The notes: generated by a model not told the origin, from the sequence alone. Positions 22,828 to 35,088 are shown, numbered from the stretch's first letter. The stretch: DNA of 64,000 bases from Thinopyrum elongatum (GCA_011799875.1 CM022302.1:103791230-103855229); one strand, 5' to 3'. Numbers and translations are program-made.

Positions 22828-23922
22828 AATGTAATTGTATCACTAAAAGTTGCTTCTTGTATGGTAACCATTGCTTCAATATTGTATTGCAGGAGGAGTT
22901 GAACGTGAAAGAGTCGCATCTTGGCGACTTAGAGAAGAATATTGAGCTGCAACAACCTGAAAGTTCCAAGGCCGAGTCAAAAACTGAAATCTTCGCTGGA
23001 AGAGATTGAGAAAATCCAAGCGGTTTTTGATGCTGAGAGAACCGCCTGGGAGACTGACAAGGTTGCACTGCTAAAAAGAGCAGAAGACGTTGAGGCTGAG
23101 CTTAAGCCAGTAACTGAAGAGTTATCCGGATTAAAAGAACATATCTCTCAAATGTCAGCCGCCATCTTTGGTAAGCTTCATATGCAATTCATCATTTATT
23201 TAATATTTCCTTAACCTGTCTGCAATTCATACATATACTTCTTAACCGCCTGGCAACTTTCATGCAAAAATTGAACAGGCCCCAGAAGCGCTAGTCTTGG
23301 TCAAAATATGCTGCTCAAACTGAAGGCGGTTTATTCTTTGACTGAACAGCTGTACACTGGCACCCTTCGCAGCCTTGAAGCCTTGTCAGGTGGGAAAAAA
23401 CCTCCGACCCAGATCAAGACTGTGCTGGAGCAATTCTCAACTACACCAGCTCAAATTGAAGAACACAAATTATCAGCCGCCTGCGCAGGAGCTATAGTTG
23501 CTCCTGGCTGGGCCAAAGCGTGGCAGTCAGAACTTGACCCGGAAGAAATAGCGACCGGATGTCTAGAATTCAAGGATGATGGGTCAATCTTTGAAGAGCA
23601 AGACTTCAACCAATGCTTCAGGGGGATGCGGCCCGTGGCATGCAAGCTCATAGAGGAGCTGAATTTGAACAAATACACGCCGGCTTATGATGAGAACAAC
23701 AACAATATTAAGCCGCCTTCTCATGATGTCATGGACCTTATTCCTCCAAGGCGTAAGCATACCTTCGCCCCTAATGTTGATCATTCCATTATTCTTAATG
23801 ATGAAGCCACCTTTGAGGCCTTAACCGACATTGACTGCACATCGACTGACCTCCAGATGGTCGACGAGGAAGAGCCGGCGCGGGATGACCCGGAATCTTC
23901 AAAGCGCCAAGAAGAGAACTGA

Positions 23923-24924
23923 GCTGGGGTGATCATAAGCCGGACGGCTCTAAGGCCGGGTTATAGGAGTGCAGCTCCGCAAGAATACTTGATTCAAAAA
24001 CTTTTGGGCTAAATTTGAAGCCTTATAATAGGGTAGCATAAAACAATGATCTGCCCTGTCATGCCTTCGTGCATGTTGATCTCAACTTTTGATCCAGCAG
24101 CTAAACCTTATTCCATGCCTGATGTAATCATATATATGCATCGTGCCACGACTCTTGTTTTCGCCTACAGTCTTGCATATCATGCAGAAGACCAATCAAC
24201 ATATGTGCTCGCGACTTAAAGTCAAAAACCAGGGCAGGTTCAACCCAAAGACAGGTAGCCTTATATGACTACAAAAGAAAATCATAATCATGACTATTCA
24301 AGCCAAAACATACTGGCGACTTAAAGTCAAAAGCCAGGGCGGGTAACAACCCGAAATACTCAAACATGAGCAACATAATCCGGAGCCTCATGACCCGGGT
24401 AATCAAAATTTGCACAAAAGCAAAAACTTAAGATAAAAACATCCAAAAAATCCAAAAGAAAGATACAAAAAATCTCAAATTTTTGTTAGGCCGGCTTTCA
24501 AGACACGACCAAAAAAGATGGCTCATAGGCCTTTTGCTTTCAAGGCTGCATAGCCGTTGAGTTTATCCTAGCTCACTGTAAGCCAGCTCTCACGTGACAC
24601 AAGCCATCGTTTTAACCTTAACAAGTTCAGGGGTCTTAAAAAAGATTGACTGTTAAGAGTTCGGCAGGTCACCTGGCGGAGTAGCAAGTTGCACACAGGC
24701 AGGTGTAACTCATAATGTGGCAACTCAGGCCGGTCAAGAGGGTATGAAAGCTAAACTCGGTGGGTTGGAAGCCCCAAGTGACCTTATGATCAAATAACAA
24801 AGACTCAGATGCACAGAAATGAAACGACAGAGGCCCTGAATTTCAGGGATGCCGGCTTTATTATATTGATCATAAAAGATATATACATTGACAAATGTAT
24901 GTACAAAGGATAAGAGCCAGTGGC
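23923..24924. other. Non-coding stretch between antisense gene and pol of element B
   Basis: It corresponds to 2722-3930 of A, with the same CCAGGGCGGG and AAGCCCCAAGTGACCTTA phrases but without A's tandem repeat. I see no credible coding region. Confidence 0.55.
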
Positions 24925-26058
24925 TCAAGTGTAGTAAGGCCGAAGATGAGCAATATTCCATGGCCGGCGGGTCTCCTCTTCCAACTTGCATGAATCCTTG
25001 TGAACTCGTATATCAATGAGGTAGTAAGACCCGTTATTGAGATTTTTGTTGATCACAAAAGGCCCTTCCCAAGGAGGAGAAAGCTTATGCATCCCTGTGT
25101 GATCTTGAATCAAACGGAGCACTAAGTCGCCCTCTTGAAAGGTCCAGCTTCGAACTCTACGACTATGATAGCGACGTAGATCTTGCTGATATATCGCCGA
25201 ATGAGCAACCGCAAGGGCATGATCTTCATCCAAAGCATCAAGTGAGTTCTGATGCGCCGAATCATTACCAGCTTCAACATAAGCCGCCACTCTAGGCGAG
25301 TCATGACGGATGTCACTTGGGAGAACCGCTTCTGCACCATAAACCATAAAGAAAGGCGTATAGCCTGTTGATCTGTTGGGGGTGGTATTGATACTCCAAA
25401 GCACTGAAGGTAACTCCTCAACCCAACAACCCGGTGTTTGCTTCAAAGGAACCATGAGTCGGGGCTTGATGCCTCTCAAAATTTCTTGATTAGCTTGCTC
25501 TGCCTGACCATTAGACTGTGGATGAGCCACTGAAGAAACGTCAAGACGAATATGCTCTCTTTGACAGAACTCCTTCATAGCACCCTTAGAAAGATTAGTG
25601 CCATTATCAGTGATGATACTATGAGGATATCCAAAATGGAAAACCAGCTTTTTAATAAACTGAACAGTTGTGGCCGCCTCACAATTGCTAACTGGCTCCG
25701 CCTCAACCCACTTGGTAAACTTGTCAACCGCCACCAAAAGGTGGGTCTTTTTATCCTTAGACCTCTTGAACAGTCCAACCATATCAAGCCCCCAAACTGC
25801 AAACGGCCAAGTTATTGGAATCATACGCAATTCTTGAGCAGGTACATGAGCCTGTCTTGCAAACTTTTGACAACCGTCACACTTGCTAACGATATCCTCT
25901 GCATCAGCATGAGTTATCAACCAGTAAAACCCATGACAAAAAGCTTTAGCCACTAAAGACTTAGAGCCGGCATGATGACCACAATCACCTTCATGAATCT
26001 CTCGTAAGATCTCTTGGCCCTCTTCAGGAGAAACACAACGTGGGAACACACCTGTCAC
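24925..26058 (-). pseudogene. Integrase of element B, nearly intact
   Basis: One 377-codon frame holds the full domain set: HHCC zinc site (GDCGHHAGSKSLV ... KCDGCQ), Asp in WGLDMVGL, Asp in ITDNGTNLSKG, Glu in NGQAEQANQEI, the STGYTPFFMVYGAEAVL block, and the end HLRPYYT. The only interruption is upstream, where a stop (near 26063) separates it from the RNase H. This is the best preserved gene in the two A-family elements. Confidence 0.88.
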
Positions 26059-26064
26059 ATTGCA

Positions 26065-26690
26065 TCAGTGTAACTCGCCATTGACAATAGCCATAGATTT
26101 AGACCGCCTGGTTATTTGCCTTGCCAAAGTTTCATCCTCAGGCAACTCACCTCGGGTCATATAGGCCAAGTAAGGAAGCGTCCAATCAGGAATAGCATGG
26201 AGAGCCACCATGAACTGCGCCTCCGGGTCAGGTACAACAAGGTCTTCTTCAGATGGTAACTTGACCGAAGGATTGTGTAACACGTCAAGAAACACATTAG
26301 GAGGCACCGGCTTACATTGAGATCCAAGCCGGCTTAAGGCATCAGCTGCCTCGTTCTTCCTTCGATCAAGGTGATCCACCTGATGACCCTTGAAGTGACC
26401 AGCAATATTGTTAACCGCCAGCCGATAAGCCGCCATGAGCGGGTCTTTAGAATCCCACGTGCCTAAGACTTGCTGAGCCACAAGATCTGAGTCGCCCAGA
26501 CACCTGACCTGGCTTAAATCCATCTCCTTGGCCATACGAAGGCCGTGGAGTAAAGACTCATATTTAGCTGCATTGTTAGTACAAGGAAACATTAGCCTTA
26601 AAACATAACAAAATTTGTCACCTCGTGGGGAAGTCAAAATAACTCCAGCCCCCGAGCCTTCCAACTACCTGGACCCATCAAAGTGAATTG
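26065..26690 (-). pseudogene. Second (archaeal-type) RNase H of element B
   Basis: It is open over 199 codons. Motifs in order are HFDGS with an in-frame stop just after it, EGSGAGVILTSPRGD, NNAAKYESLLHGL, GDSDLVAQQ and NEAADALSRLGS. In A and D the third motif has Glu (NNxAEYEAL); here it is Lys. That residue aligns with the catalytic Glu of RNase H, so this copy is probably inactive. The linker to integrase keeps YLAYMTRGELPEDETLARQ. Confidence 0.8.
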
Positions 26691-28126
26691 TCCAATATGT
26701 GTTGTCAGGTTTTTTCCTCAGGTGTCTGCAACTCTGTCCAGTCATTGATGAAATCCAGCAGAGCCTGAGATTTGATGGCTGTTCTTGGAACATATGTCAA
26801 ACCATGAGGTCCAAGTTCAATTGCCCACTTAGCAACCTGGCATGTGCCTCCCTGTTTTGAATAATGTCTCCCAAGGGAGCAGAGCTGACCACAGTAATAG
26901 GATGACCAAGAAAATAATGCTTCAGTTTGCGACTTGCCATGAACACCCCATACACCAGTTTCTGCCAATGCGGATATCGTTGCTTGGACTCAATCAACAC
27001 CTCACTGACATTATAAGCTGGCTGCTGAACCGGGTACTCTTTACCCGCCTCCTTGCTCTCCATAACAAGTGCCACACTGACAGCCTTGCTATTAGCCGCC
27101 ACATACAGGAGCAAAGGCTCTTTCTCAATGGGAGCCGCAAGGACGGGCGGCTCAGCTAGCTTCTTTTTGAGTGCCGCAAAAGCCTCATTAGCAGCATCAC
27201 TCCAGACAAAGTGATCTGTCTTCTTCATCATCTGGTATAAAGGAATTGCCTTCTCTCCCAGGCGACTTATAAACTGGCTCAGAGCCACGATACGACCCGC
27301 TAGGCGCTGGACGTCATTCACACACGCCGGCTTAGCCAGTGAAGTGATGGCCTTAATATTCTCCGGGTTAGCTTCAATACCCCTCTTTGAGACCAGAAAA
27401 CCCAATAGTTTACCTGCAGGCACACCAAAAACACACTTGGCCGGGTTAAGCATCATTTTGTAGACCCGGAGATTGTCAAAAGTCTCCTTCAGATCATCTA
27501 GGAGAGTCTCCTTCTTTCTCAACTTGACCACAATATCATCCACATAAGCATGCACATTGCGCCCAATCTGATTGTGAAAGCAATTCTGAACATAGCATTG
27601 ATAAGTCGCCTGAGCACTCTTAAGCCCAAAAGGCATAGAAACATAGCAGAAAGCCCCAAAAGGGGTGATAAAAGACGTCTTCTCTTGGTCCTTAACTGCC
27701 ATCTTGATCTGATGATAACCAGAATAAGCATCCAGGAAACATAAACTCTCGCAACCCGCCAGTGGCATCAATAATCTGGTTGATACGAGGGAGAGCAAAC
27801 GGATCAGCTGGACAAGCCTTCTTAAGATCTGTGTAGTCAACACACATACGCCATGTGCCATTCTTTTTTAGTATAAGCACAGGGTTAGCCAACCACTCAG
27901 GGTGAAAGACTTCCACAATAAACCCAGCTGCTAAGAGTCAGGCTACCTCCTCTCCAATGGCCTTACGTCGCTCTTCGTTGAAATGGTGAAGGAATTGCTT
28001 GACCGGTTTAAACTTAGGATCCACACTAAGGGTGTGCTCAGCGAATTCTCTCGGTACACCCGGCATGTCAGAAGGTTTCCGTGCAAAGATGTCCCGATTC
28101 TCAGGGATGAACTCAATGAGCACGCT
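26691..28126 (-). pseudogene. Reverse transcriptase plus degenerate RNase H of element B
   Basis: The open piece 26797-27861 carries FLDAYSGYHQIKMAV, ITPFGAFCYVSMPFGLKSAQ, the AYVDDIVVK catalytic box, LLGFLVSKRGIEANPENI and FISRLGEKAIPLYQMMKK. It continues into LLLYVAANSKAVSVALV, where the Ty3-type RNase H lacks its first Asp. The RT N-terminus (27938-28123) is separated by a stop near 27936, and a frameshift near 27755 splits the palm. The IELGPHGL end is also out of frame. Confidence 0.86.
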
Positions 28127-28129
28127 TTC

Positions 28130-28849
28130 CTATTTAGGATCCATATTAGCCCCCACTATTAACTGCTGAGATGAGTCGCCAGGGACAAAGTCAACCTGCT
28201 TAGTATCATCAGCTGACTTAAACTTCAACAAAGGGTCTTGCTCAGTGGTGGGCTTCTTCAAAGGGGTCATATCGGCCGGGTCAACATTATCCTTATAAAA
28301 TTTAAGCTCCTCAGTGGCACAAGCCGACTCTGCATAAGATGCATCTCCTTCCTCACATTCCAGAGCGATTTTCCGATCACCATGGACTGTAATTACGCCC
28401 TTATGCCCTGGCATCTTAAGCTGTAAATAGACATAACAAGGTCGAGCCATAAACTTGGCATAAGCCGGCCGCCCAAGCAGAGCATGATATGGACTCTTGA
28501 TCTTAACCACTTCAAACCATAGCGTCTCTGCTCTGTAGTCATAATCATCACCAAAAGCAACTTCCAGGGCAATCTTTCCAACATGATACGCCGACTTACC
28601 AGGCACCACACCATGGAAAACTGTAGAAGGCAGCTTAAGATCCTTGTCAGTTAAGTTCATCCGGCGAAAGGTGTCATAATACAGGATGTTGATACTACTG
28701 CCACCATCCATGAGTACTTTAATGAATTTATAACCCTCGACCTGAGGGGCTACCACCAATGCCAGATGACCCGGATTCTCAACCCGGGGTGGGTGATCCT
28801 CCCTACTCCATGTGATTGGATACTTTGACCACCTCAAGTATTGAGGCAC
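28130..28849 (-). pseudogene. Aspartic protease of element B
   Basis: Intact over 239 codons: YLRWSKYPITWSREDHPPRV, then VLMDGGSSINILYYD (active site DGG), TVFHGVVPGKSAY and SPYHALLGRPAYAKFMARPC, then an acidic linker (CEEGDASYAES). It would mature the polyprotein. It is cut off from gag by a stop upstream and from RT by one at 28129. Confidence 0.86.
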
Positions 28850-29224
28850 CGCCGGCTCAACTGTATTAACCGTGCGCTTATGAACCTTCTGATCTCACTT
28901 GCAAAGACTTGTGGTGAAAACATGATACTGGCCACTGTTGAGCTGTTTTGGATTACTCTGATACCCTGACTGATTACCTTGCTGCTGGTTACCCTGACCA
29001 GATTGTTGGTTATAACCACCCTGACTGTCTTGGCCTTGATAACCAGAATTTGAACCGCCGCCCCCAAAGCCGGGCCCCTATGAACCTGATCCTGACCCGC
29101 CGGGCGGGCCATTATTGTTACCATGATTCTGGTTAAAACTATAATTCCTGTACTCTCACATGATGAAACAGTCCTTCCAGGCATGAGTCGCCGGCTTATC
29201 AGGCAGACTGTGTTTTGGGCAAGG
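28850..29224 (-). pseudogene. gag of element B, nucleocapsid end
   Basis: It contains a C-x2-H-x8-H-x4-C knuckle (29168-29221, starting CPKHS and ending WKDC), followed by a Gly-, Asn- and Gln-rich tail. The solo LTR has inserted inside the first codons of the knuckle. A TGA near 29159 follows the knuckle where A has an arginine codon. Confidence 0.75.
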
Positions 29225-31399
29225 TTTAGGAGATACGCCCTAAAGGCAATAATAAATGTTATTGATTATCTCCCTGTTCATAATTAGGTTTATGTTCCAT
29301 GCTATAACTGCTATGGTTCTCGAGTCTGCAAATAAAACGAGGCTCGGAGGAAGACTCATATGCATGTGTGGAATAATAAACGGTAATATGTATTCCTAGT
29401 CTGGCCTCTAAGACTAGCTCAAGTATTGCATGATGGTTCTGTTTTCCTGATCATGGGCATGTCTATGCCAGCAATTTTGAGGGCACAATGTTAGAAGAAC
29501 ATTTGTGTTGAATCGACCCAAATTGATGTTATGCTATGAGTTACATTCGTCACATATTAATGGTTAATAACACAGAGATGGTTAATGTTTGCAAAATTCC
29601 TTAGACCATGAGAGTGTCGAGTTTCTTCATACTTGCTTCATGAACTTTGGGATTTGTTAAACGTCATCCGTAAATGGGTGGCTATTACGGCGGCTTACGG
29701 GTTCATGGAAAAGTGTGTCAAGTAACTTGATAGCTCGAGATTGGGATTTGCTCCTCCGACGATGGAGAGATATCTCTGGGCCCTCTCGGTGTTACGGTAT
29801 CCATCATCGTCTGGCCAGACACTTTGTGATTTGATCACAGGGATGCCGGAACACGGTAACGAGAAAAGAGAACAATACCGGTAACGAGGTAACTGGCATA
29901 GTGGACAAGTTGTTGATCCACGGAAATGCCTACATGTCTAACCTCAGGTATTTGTAACATATCGTGAAGCAACAGGAATAGCACACGGCAACTGGAGGTT
30001 CACTCGAATATTCATTCGTGTGGGTATAAGGGTCAATATGGGTGTCCACGGCTCCGATGTTGATCATTGATCGGAAGGTGTTCCGTGTCATGTCTATACT
30101 TCACCGAACCTATAGGGTCACACGCTTAAGGGTCATCTATCTGCTGAATACTAGACAGGGAGTCTGAGAGAAAATCACCGAAAAGTTTCGGAGACAACGG
30201 AAGAGTTCCGGAGAGAGAACACTGAAAAAGTTTCGGTAAAACCGAAAAGTTGTTTCGGATAAAACCATTGATCCAAAAAGGTTTTGGCAAGCACCGGGAA
30301 TGTTTTGGAGGTTGCCAGATTGGTCTGGTAATTTCTGGAATTTTTCTGGAGAAAAAACCGAAAAAAAAGTTTCGGAGCTGCCGGAGTTGTTTACCGGGTA
30401 AACAAAGATGGTTTTAAATTAAACCACCATACTGGAAATGTTCCAGAGCGCGTCCAGATAATTTTAGAGGGTGTCGGAAATGTTTTGGGACCTTCTGGAA
30501 TTTTTCAGAAATAATAGTCGCGGAAAACATCTTGTCCCAGCGTGAGGGGACAAGATCCCACGGATCGTGGGGGCTGTTTTTGGGCTGTTTTTGGGGGGGC
30601 CCCCTTTGGGAGCAGCCCCCTTGTGGCTGGACAAAATGTTGGGGGGGGCCCCCATGGTGGGGGGCAGCCCCCACAAATGGTGGAGAGTGTTGGGAGGAAG
30701 GTGGGGCCCCATGGGGGAACACCATGGACAAGGGAACATGTTTTTCCCTTGTTTGGTGGGAACATGTTCTCCTTGTTTTGTGGGAACATGTTTTCCCCAT
30801 GTTTAGTGGGCTGAATTTTCAGCCCCCTCCACCCCTTCCACCACTATATAAGGAGGAGGAGAGGTGCTCTCCAACTCCACTCCAACTCTCTCACACAAGC
30901 CATGCATGATTTGGCATTCTCTCTCCCTCCCACGAAATAGTTTCGTAGTGCCGAAAGGCTGTCTGGGTTCCGGTGGGAACTAGTTCTGGACGGCGAAGCC
31001 CTGCCGGATAGATGGCACCGTATGTGTGCAACCCCGTAGAGAGGTCGTAGTTTCGTCCTTTTGCCCGAGGGGCTGTTCGAGTGTCCTCCCGAAGGGCTGT
31101 CCGAGTGACGGTCCGAGTTCTGTGAGTCCTCCCGAAGGGCTGTCCACGACACCGTCCGGGGGACTGTCCGACCGCCTCCCGGAGGGCTGTCCGAGTGGCG
31201 GATGAGGGAGTACATCCTCGCGGTTGGGAGGTTGTAAATCCTAGCTGCGGGGATCTGCACCGACGATCGTCATCGACTCTACTTCCGCTGCGCTACGAGT
31301 CGGTAACGAAAATGATCAAACCTTGTATGCAGTCTCCATAGTGGTCCTGGGCTGGTGCGTAGGTCGGAAATTTTTTGTTTTCTACTGCGTTACCCTACA
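29225..31399 (+). mobile_element. Solo LTR of the Angela/BARE-like Copia family (copy 2)
   Basis: This is a single 2175-bp LTR flanked by a perfect TSD, CAAGG, at 29220-29224 and 31400-31404. It starts TTTAGG (TGTAGG expected, one mutation) and ends CCCTACA. No interior is present, so the element was lost by recombination between its LTRs. The segment upstream of the TATA box (TATATAAGG near 30845) differs from the complete copy but matches copy 3. Confidence 0.93.
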
Positions 31400-31404
31400 C
31401 AAGG

Positions 31405-33562
31405 TTCATTCATCATTGCCTCAATATTAAATTTTTTCCCTCCAAAGGACGGCTTACCATTACCATTACGGCGCTGGTTTTTATATCCAGTGTTGGTGTT
31501 AGCTACAAGATTTGACCCGCCCTCGGGGTGTCTGCGCTTACCACCATGCATTGCCTTGGTTATTTACCATTATGCGCTCTCACATTCTGCTGCTGACCTT
31601 TACCATTCCCATTCTTCTTGCCCTTGTTGGATTTCTCATCATCAGATCCAGGATCTTTGGTGGTATCAGAGTCGGCATATTTGATGAGAGCCGCCATAAG
31701 CTCACACGTGTCATTACAATGACATTTAAGTCACCCAAGCTTCTGCTTAAGGGGGGTAAAGTGACAGTTCTTCTCCAAAACAAGAACCGCCTGACCCGCC
31801 GCAATACTATCCGATGAGTGAATAATAGCAGAGACCCGCCGGACCCAATGATGGGCCGACTCATCCTCACGCTGCACACAATTATCAAGATCGATAATCG
31901 TCAGAGGTTGCTTGCATGTTCCTTTAAAGTTTTGAATGAATCATGGTTTCAACTCTGCCCATGAACTGATGGAATTAGCAGGCAATCCTTTTAACCAGGT
32001 CCGAGCTGGCCCATCCAACATCATAGTAAATATTTTGCACATACAGCATCATTGACATCCAGCATCTCCATCGCTAACTCATAACTCTCAATCCAGGCCT
32101 CAGGGGGGAGACCAGCTATATAGTTAGCCATCTTACGAGGACCCTTGAAATCCTTAGGCAGACGTTCATTATGTAACGCTGGTACTAAACAAGGCACTCC
32201 AACAGACCTAGAAATTACACCAGCCCCTACTGACACCGAAGGGGTCACCGGAGGCTGTTGATAAGCCCCCAGTTGAGCCGTCGCCGCAGCCTCCGCCTCT
32301 CGGCGAGCTCTGGCATCGTTCACAATCATCTGAGTATGAGTAAGGGGCGGGTTATTCCCATGGGACGGGTCATCCTGATTCACTCGACGACATCATTCGC
32401 TACTGGAAACCGCCGGCGACTCAACGCGCCGGCTGTAACTACGGCTTGGGAGGGGGGTCGAGTGCACCCTCTCATGACTATGTGTATACTTCTCTTGTTG
32501 TGCCACCACTGTCTGTAAGAGCTCAATTGCGTTCCGCACCTCAGCTGCAAAAGGCGTCTCATCCATAATAGGGATTGCATTGAGCCGGGTAGCCGCCGCT
32601 ATCATGTTATCCACCGGGTTAGAATAATGGCCAGATGGTGTTAAAAAACGTCGGGGCGGGGTTTGATCCCTGTGGGGCGGGTCTGGTAATCGGGGCTGAG
32701 CCGCAGCCCCGCTCCCTGGGACTTCAGCCGCCCAGGCTGTACCTGGCGGGTTACTTGGCCCTACACCAGGCATGCTGAAAAGGTTCCGCGCCTCATACTG
32801 CAAAGGCAGCTGGGTTTGGTACCTCCTTTGAAGAATAGCATTAGAGGCGTTTTGATCCAAACTTAAGTGAAAAGCCTCCACCCTGATACGCTGTCACTTA
32901 GCATCCATCTGTGCTCATTCCTCTGCCATCCTGATGTTCTCTGCATTAAGATCCTCCTGGGCTTTGGCCACCTCATCTCGCACTTTTGTAAGTTATGCAT
33001 TATGTTGTGCTTGATTTTCCGCAGTAACCTCTGTTGCTAACAGAATCATCAAAGTGCCCAAGAGTTCAAACAAAACCTGAGCCGGTGGCCGGGTTGAACC
33101 GCTAGCCCCAGCTATCGCAGCAGTAGTCGATCCAGATGTCATAGCGGCCGCCGTTGATGAGTTGAGATCTGGCCCTGTACCAGCCATAAAGATAGCAGCT
33201 CGATACGACGGCTCATAGGGATCTGGAATACTGTCACCATCGAAATAGCTCCCAAGCCCGTCGTCTTGAAGCTGGTAGATGAGAGTCTCTCGTCCGGACA
33301 TAGAATCCTCTGCAAGGTCCATGCCATGCGCAAATCCAACGAAGACACGCTTTCGGCCAGGTCGAACCCTGGCGGGTCGCGCATGCCAAGCTGGCTGGAC
33401 AATGTCGGTGCAGATGTCCGGCTCAGGCTCTGATCCGCCAATCTTGCCGATGAAGACATGAATACCACCGAAGGGGACCTGGTACCTGTACTCGATTGAG
33501 TTGGCCTCGGGGCCCCAGCCAGCGTCGTCGATGTAGAGCTTGCCGCGATGACTCTTAGTCAT
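31405..33562 (-). pseudogene. gag of element B, main part
   Basis: ATG at 33562 opens GRMTKSHRGKLYIDDAGWGP and FGGIHVFIGKIGGSEPEP. Downstream come PPRRFLTPSGHYSNPVDNMI and the capsid start GVPCLVPALHNERLPKDFKG, PPEAWIESYELAMEML. Several in-frame stops (near 32992, 32925 and 32895) are TAG or TGA at expected Gln, Trp or Arg codons. The capsid continues degraded to the solo LTR junction. Confidence 0.82.
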
Positions 33563-33630
33563 CCGGCCCATGGCATATCCCTCGATCCCTGGGAAGGAGC
33601 CCTTGAAGAACTCGAAACCACCGCGCACTG

Positions 33631-33649
33631 GCCCCATGATGGGCGCCAA
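33631..33649 (-). other. Primer binding site of element B
   Basis: The minus strand reads TTGGCGCCCATCATGGGGC. It differs from A's PBS by two bases and follows the LTR end after one base. Confidence 0.85.
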
Positions 33650-33650
33650 C

Positions 33651-34200
33651 TGTCGTGGTTTTGTCACGGCAGATGTCCTTGTGAAAGGACTTAAGCGTGG
33701 AGCCATCGCAACGTAGGTTAGCTTAAAGGGGTTGATAGGGACGAGAGACATGAGTTTACCCAGGTTCGGCCCCTCACAACGAGGTAAAAGCCTACATCCT
33801 GCTTTGTGTTGTATTGATTGGATATCGATTACAAGGGAGCGAAATCGCTTGACCTAGCTATCGATTGATTGTTTCTTGAGTTAACCCGCCGCAGGGTCTC
33901 GCCTTTATATACACGGGTCGAGGCCCTGGGCTTACAATAGTCCAAGTCGGATCACACAACGTGACCGATCTGGGTTCTAAATCACCTTGCCTTTCTGGAC
34001 AAGTCATCGTTGGGTGGCTTACAAGCGCCGGGTCTCGCACCATCTTCTGGGCTTGGGCCTCTGGCGGCTCGTCGCGTAAGTCGGCCTCTGGGTTCTCCAT
34101 CTAGCCTCTTGGGCCTACTTGGACTTTATCTCTAAGTCGCCAACAGTGTAACCCGGCCCCTTCTGGGCGGGTCACACCGCGGGGTTATATCCCCAACACA
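33651..34200 (-). repeat. 5' LTR of element B
   Basis: On the minus strand it begins TGTGTTGGGGATATAACC and ends CCACGACA. It is 550 bp and homologous to A's LTR (20252-20771), with visible divergence. TCCCT to its right is the presumed TSD. Confidence 0.85.
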
Positions 34201-34291
34201 TCCCTCAACGTGCAATGAAGAATCGCTCCAAAGTTTCTATCTAGCGGAGAACATAAGATGAAATTGTTTGTAGGGTACGAAACCACCTCAA

Positions 34292-34393
34292 AGCTATTCT
34301 TTCCGATCAATTTATCCTAGAGTTCGTACTAAAATAACACCAAGCTATTCTTTCCGATCGATCTAACCAAGAGTTCGTACTAAAATAACACCA
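34292..34393. repeat. 51-bp tandem repeat in LTR fragment F
   Basis: Two units start at 34292 and 34343. Both contain AGCTATTCTTTCCGATC and GAGTTCGTACTAAAATAACA. Confidence 0.88.
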
Positions 34394-35076
34394 TATGATA
34401 CACATCAACCAACTCTAATGTCACCTAGATACACCATTGTCACCGCGAGTATCCGTGAGTTGATTATAAGATATGCATCAAACAATTTCAGATTGATAAT
34501 ACTCAATCCAACACAAAAACCTCAAAGAGTGCCCCAAGATTTCTACCGGAGAAACAAAGACGAGAACGTGCATCAACCCCTATGCATAGATTACCCCAAT
34601 GTCACCTCGGGAATTAGCGAGTTGAGTGCCAAAACACATATCAAGTGAATCAGTATGATACCCCATTGTCACCACGGGTATTCATAGCAAGACATACATC
34701 AAGTGTTCTCAAATCCATAAAAGTATTCAATTTGATAAGAACGAAATCTCAAAGGGAAAACTCAATTCACAACAAGATAGAGATGGGAAAACACCATATG
34801 ATCCAACTATATTAACGAAGCCCGTGATACATCAAGATCGTGACACCTCAAGGACACGAGAAAGAGAGATTAAACACATAGCTACTGGTACAAACCCTTA
34901 GCCCCGAGGGTGGACTACTCCCTCCTCATCATGGAGACCATAGGGATGATGAAGATGGCCTCCGGTGATGATTTCCCACTCCAGCACGGTGCCGAAACGG
35001 GGTCTAGATTGGTTTTTCGTGGCTACAGAGGCTTGCGACAGTGGAACTTCTGATCAAGGGTTATTTCTGGTGGTTT

Positions 35077-35088
35077 CTCTATTTATAT
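35077..35088 (-). promoter_or_regulatory. TATA box of LTR fragment F
   Basis: The minus strand reads ATATAAATAGAG, about 350 bp from the LTR start, followed by a GC-richer leader. Probable remnant of the LTR promoter. Confidence 0.55.

Larger units (their letters stand above)
20772..23922 (+). pseudogene. Antisense five-exon gene of element B
   Basis: Inferred exons are 20772-21146 (5' end cut by A), 21231-21802, 21872-22373, 22893-23170 and 23279-23922. Introns have GT...AG ends and the reading frame passes through all four joins with matching phase. Exon 1 (FRSYRLTTIG, VVHCWVAWRILPLSRR, NEMVKTLL) resembles the end of the Transposase_28-like domain seen in D. Exon 2 is basic (KKPKTKTKGPGR) and then acidic. 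Exon 3 is Pro- and Lys-rich. Exon 4 is a coiled coil (ETDKVALLKRAEDVEAELK), with a 1-bp frameshift in an A run near 22980. Exon 5 ends in an acidic tail. One stop lies near 21423. Function unknown; no enzyme motif. Confidence 0.75.
20772..34200 (-). mobile_element. Element B: Tat-type Ty3/Gypsy retrotransposon, truncated at left by element A
   Basis: Same family and layout as A. From the right: 5' LTR 33651-34200, PBS, gag (31405-33562 and 28850-29224), protease, RT, two RNase H domains, integrase to 24925, and the antisense gene (20772-23922, plus). The solo LTR at 29225-31399 splits gag. Bases 34201-34205 (TCCCT) should be one TSD copy. The other copy and B's 3' LTR would lie left of the window if A is nested in B. 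Confidence 0.87.

Noticed and set aside
30414..30909. Proline- and glycine-rich frames, mirrored at 44235-44754
   Set aside because: They are LTR sequence present in both copies 2 and 3, open on both strands because of repeated GGGGGCCCC and AACATG words.
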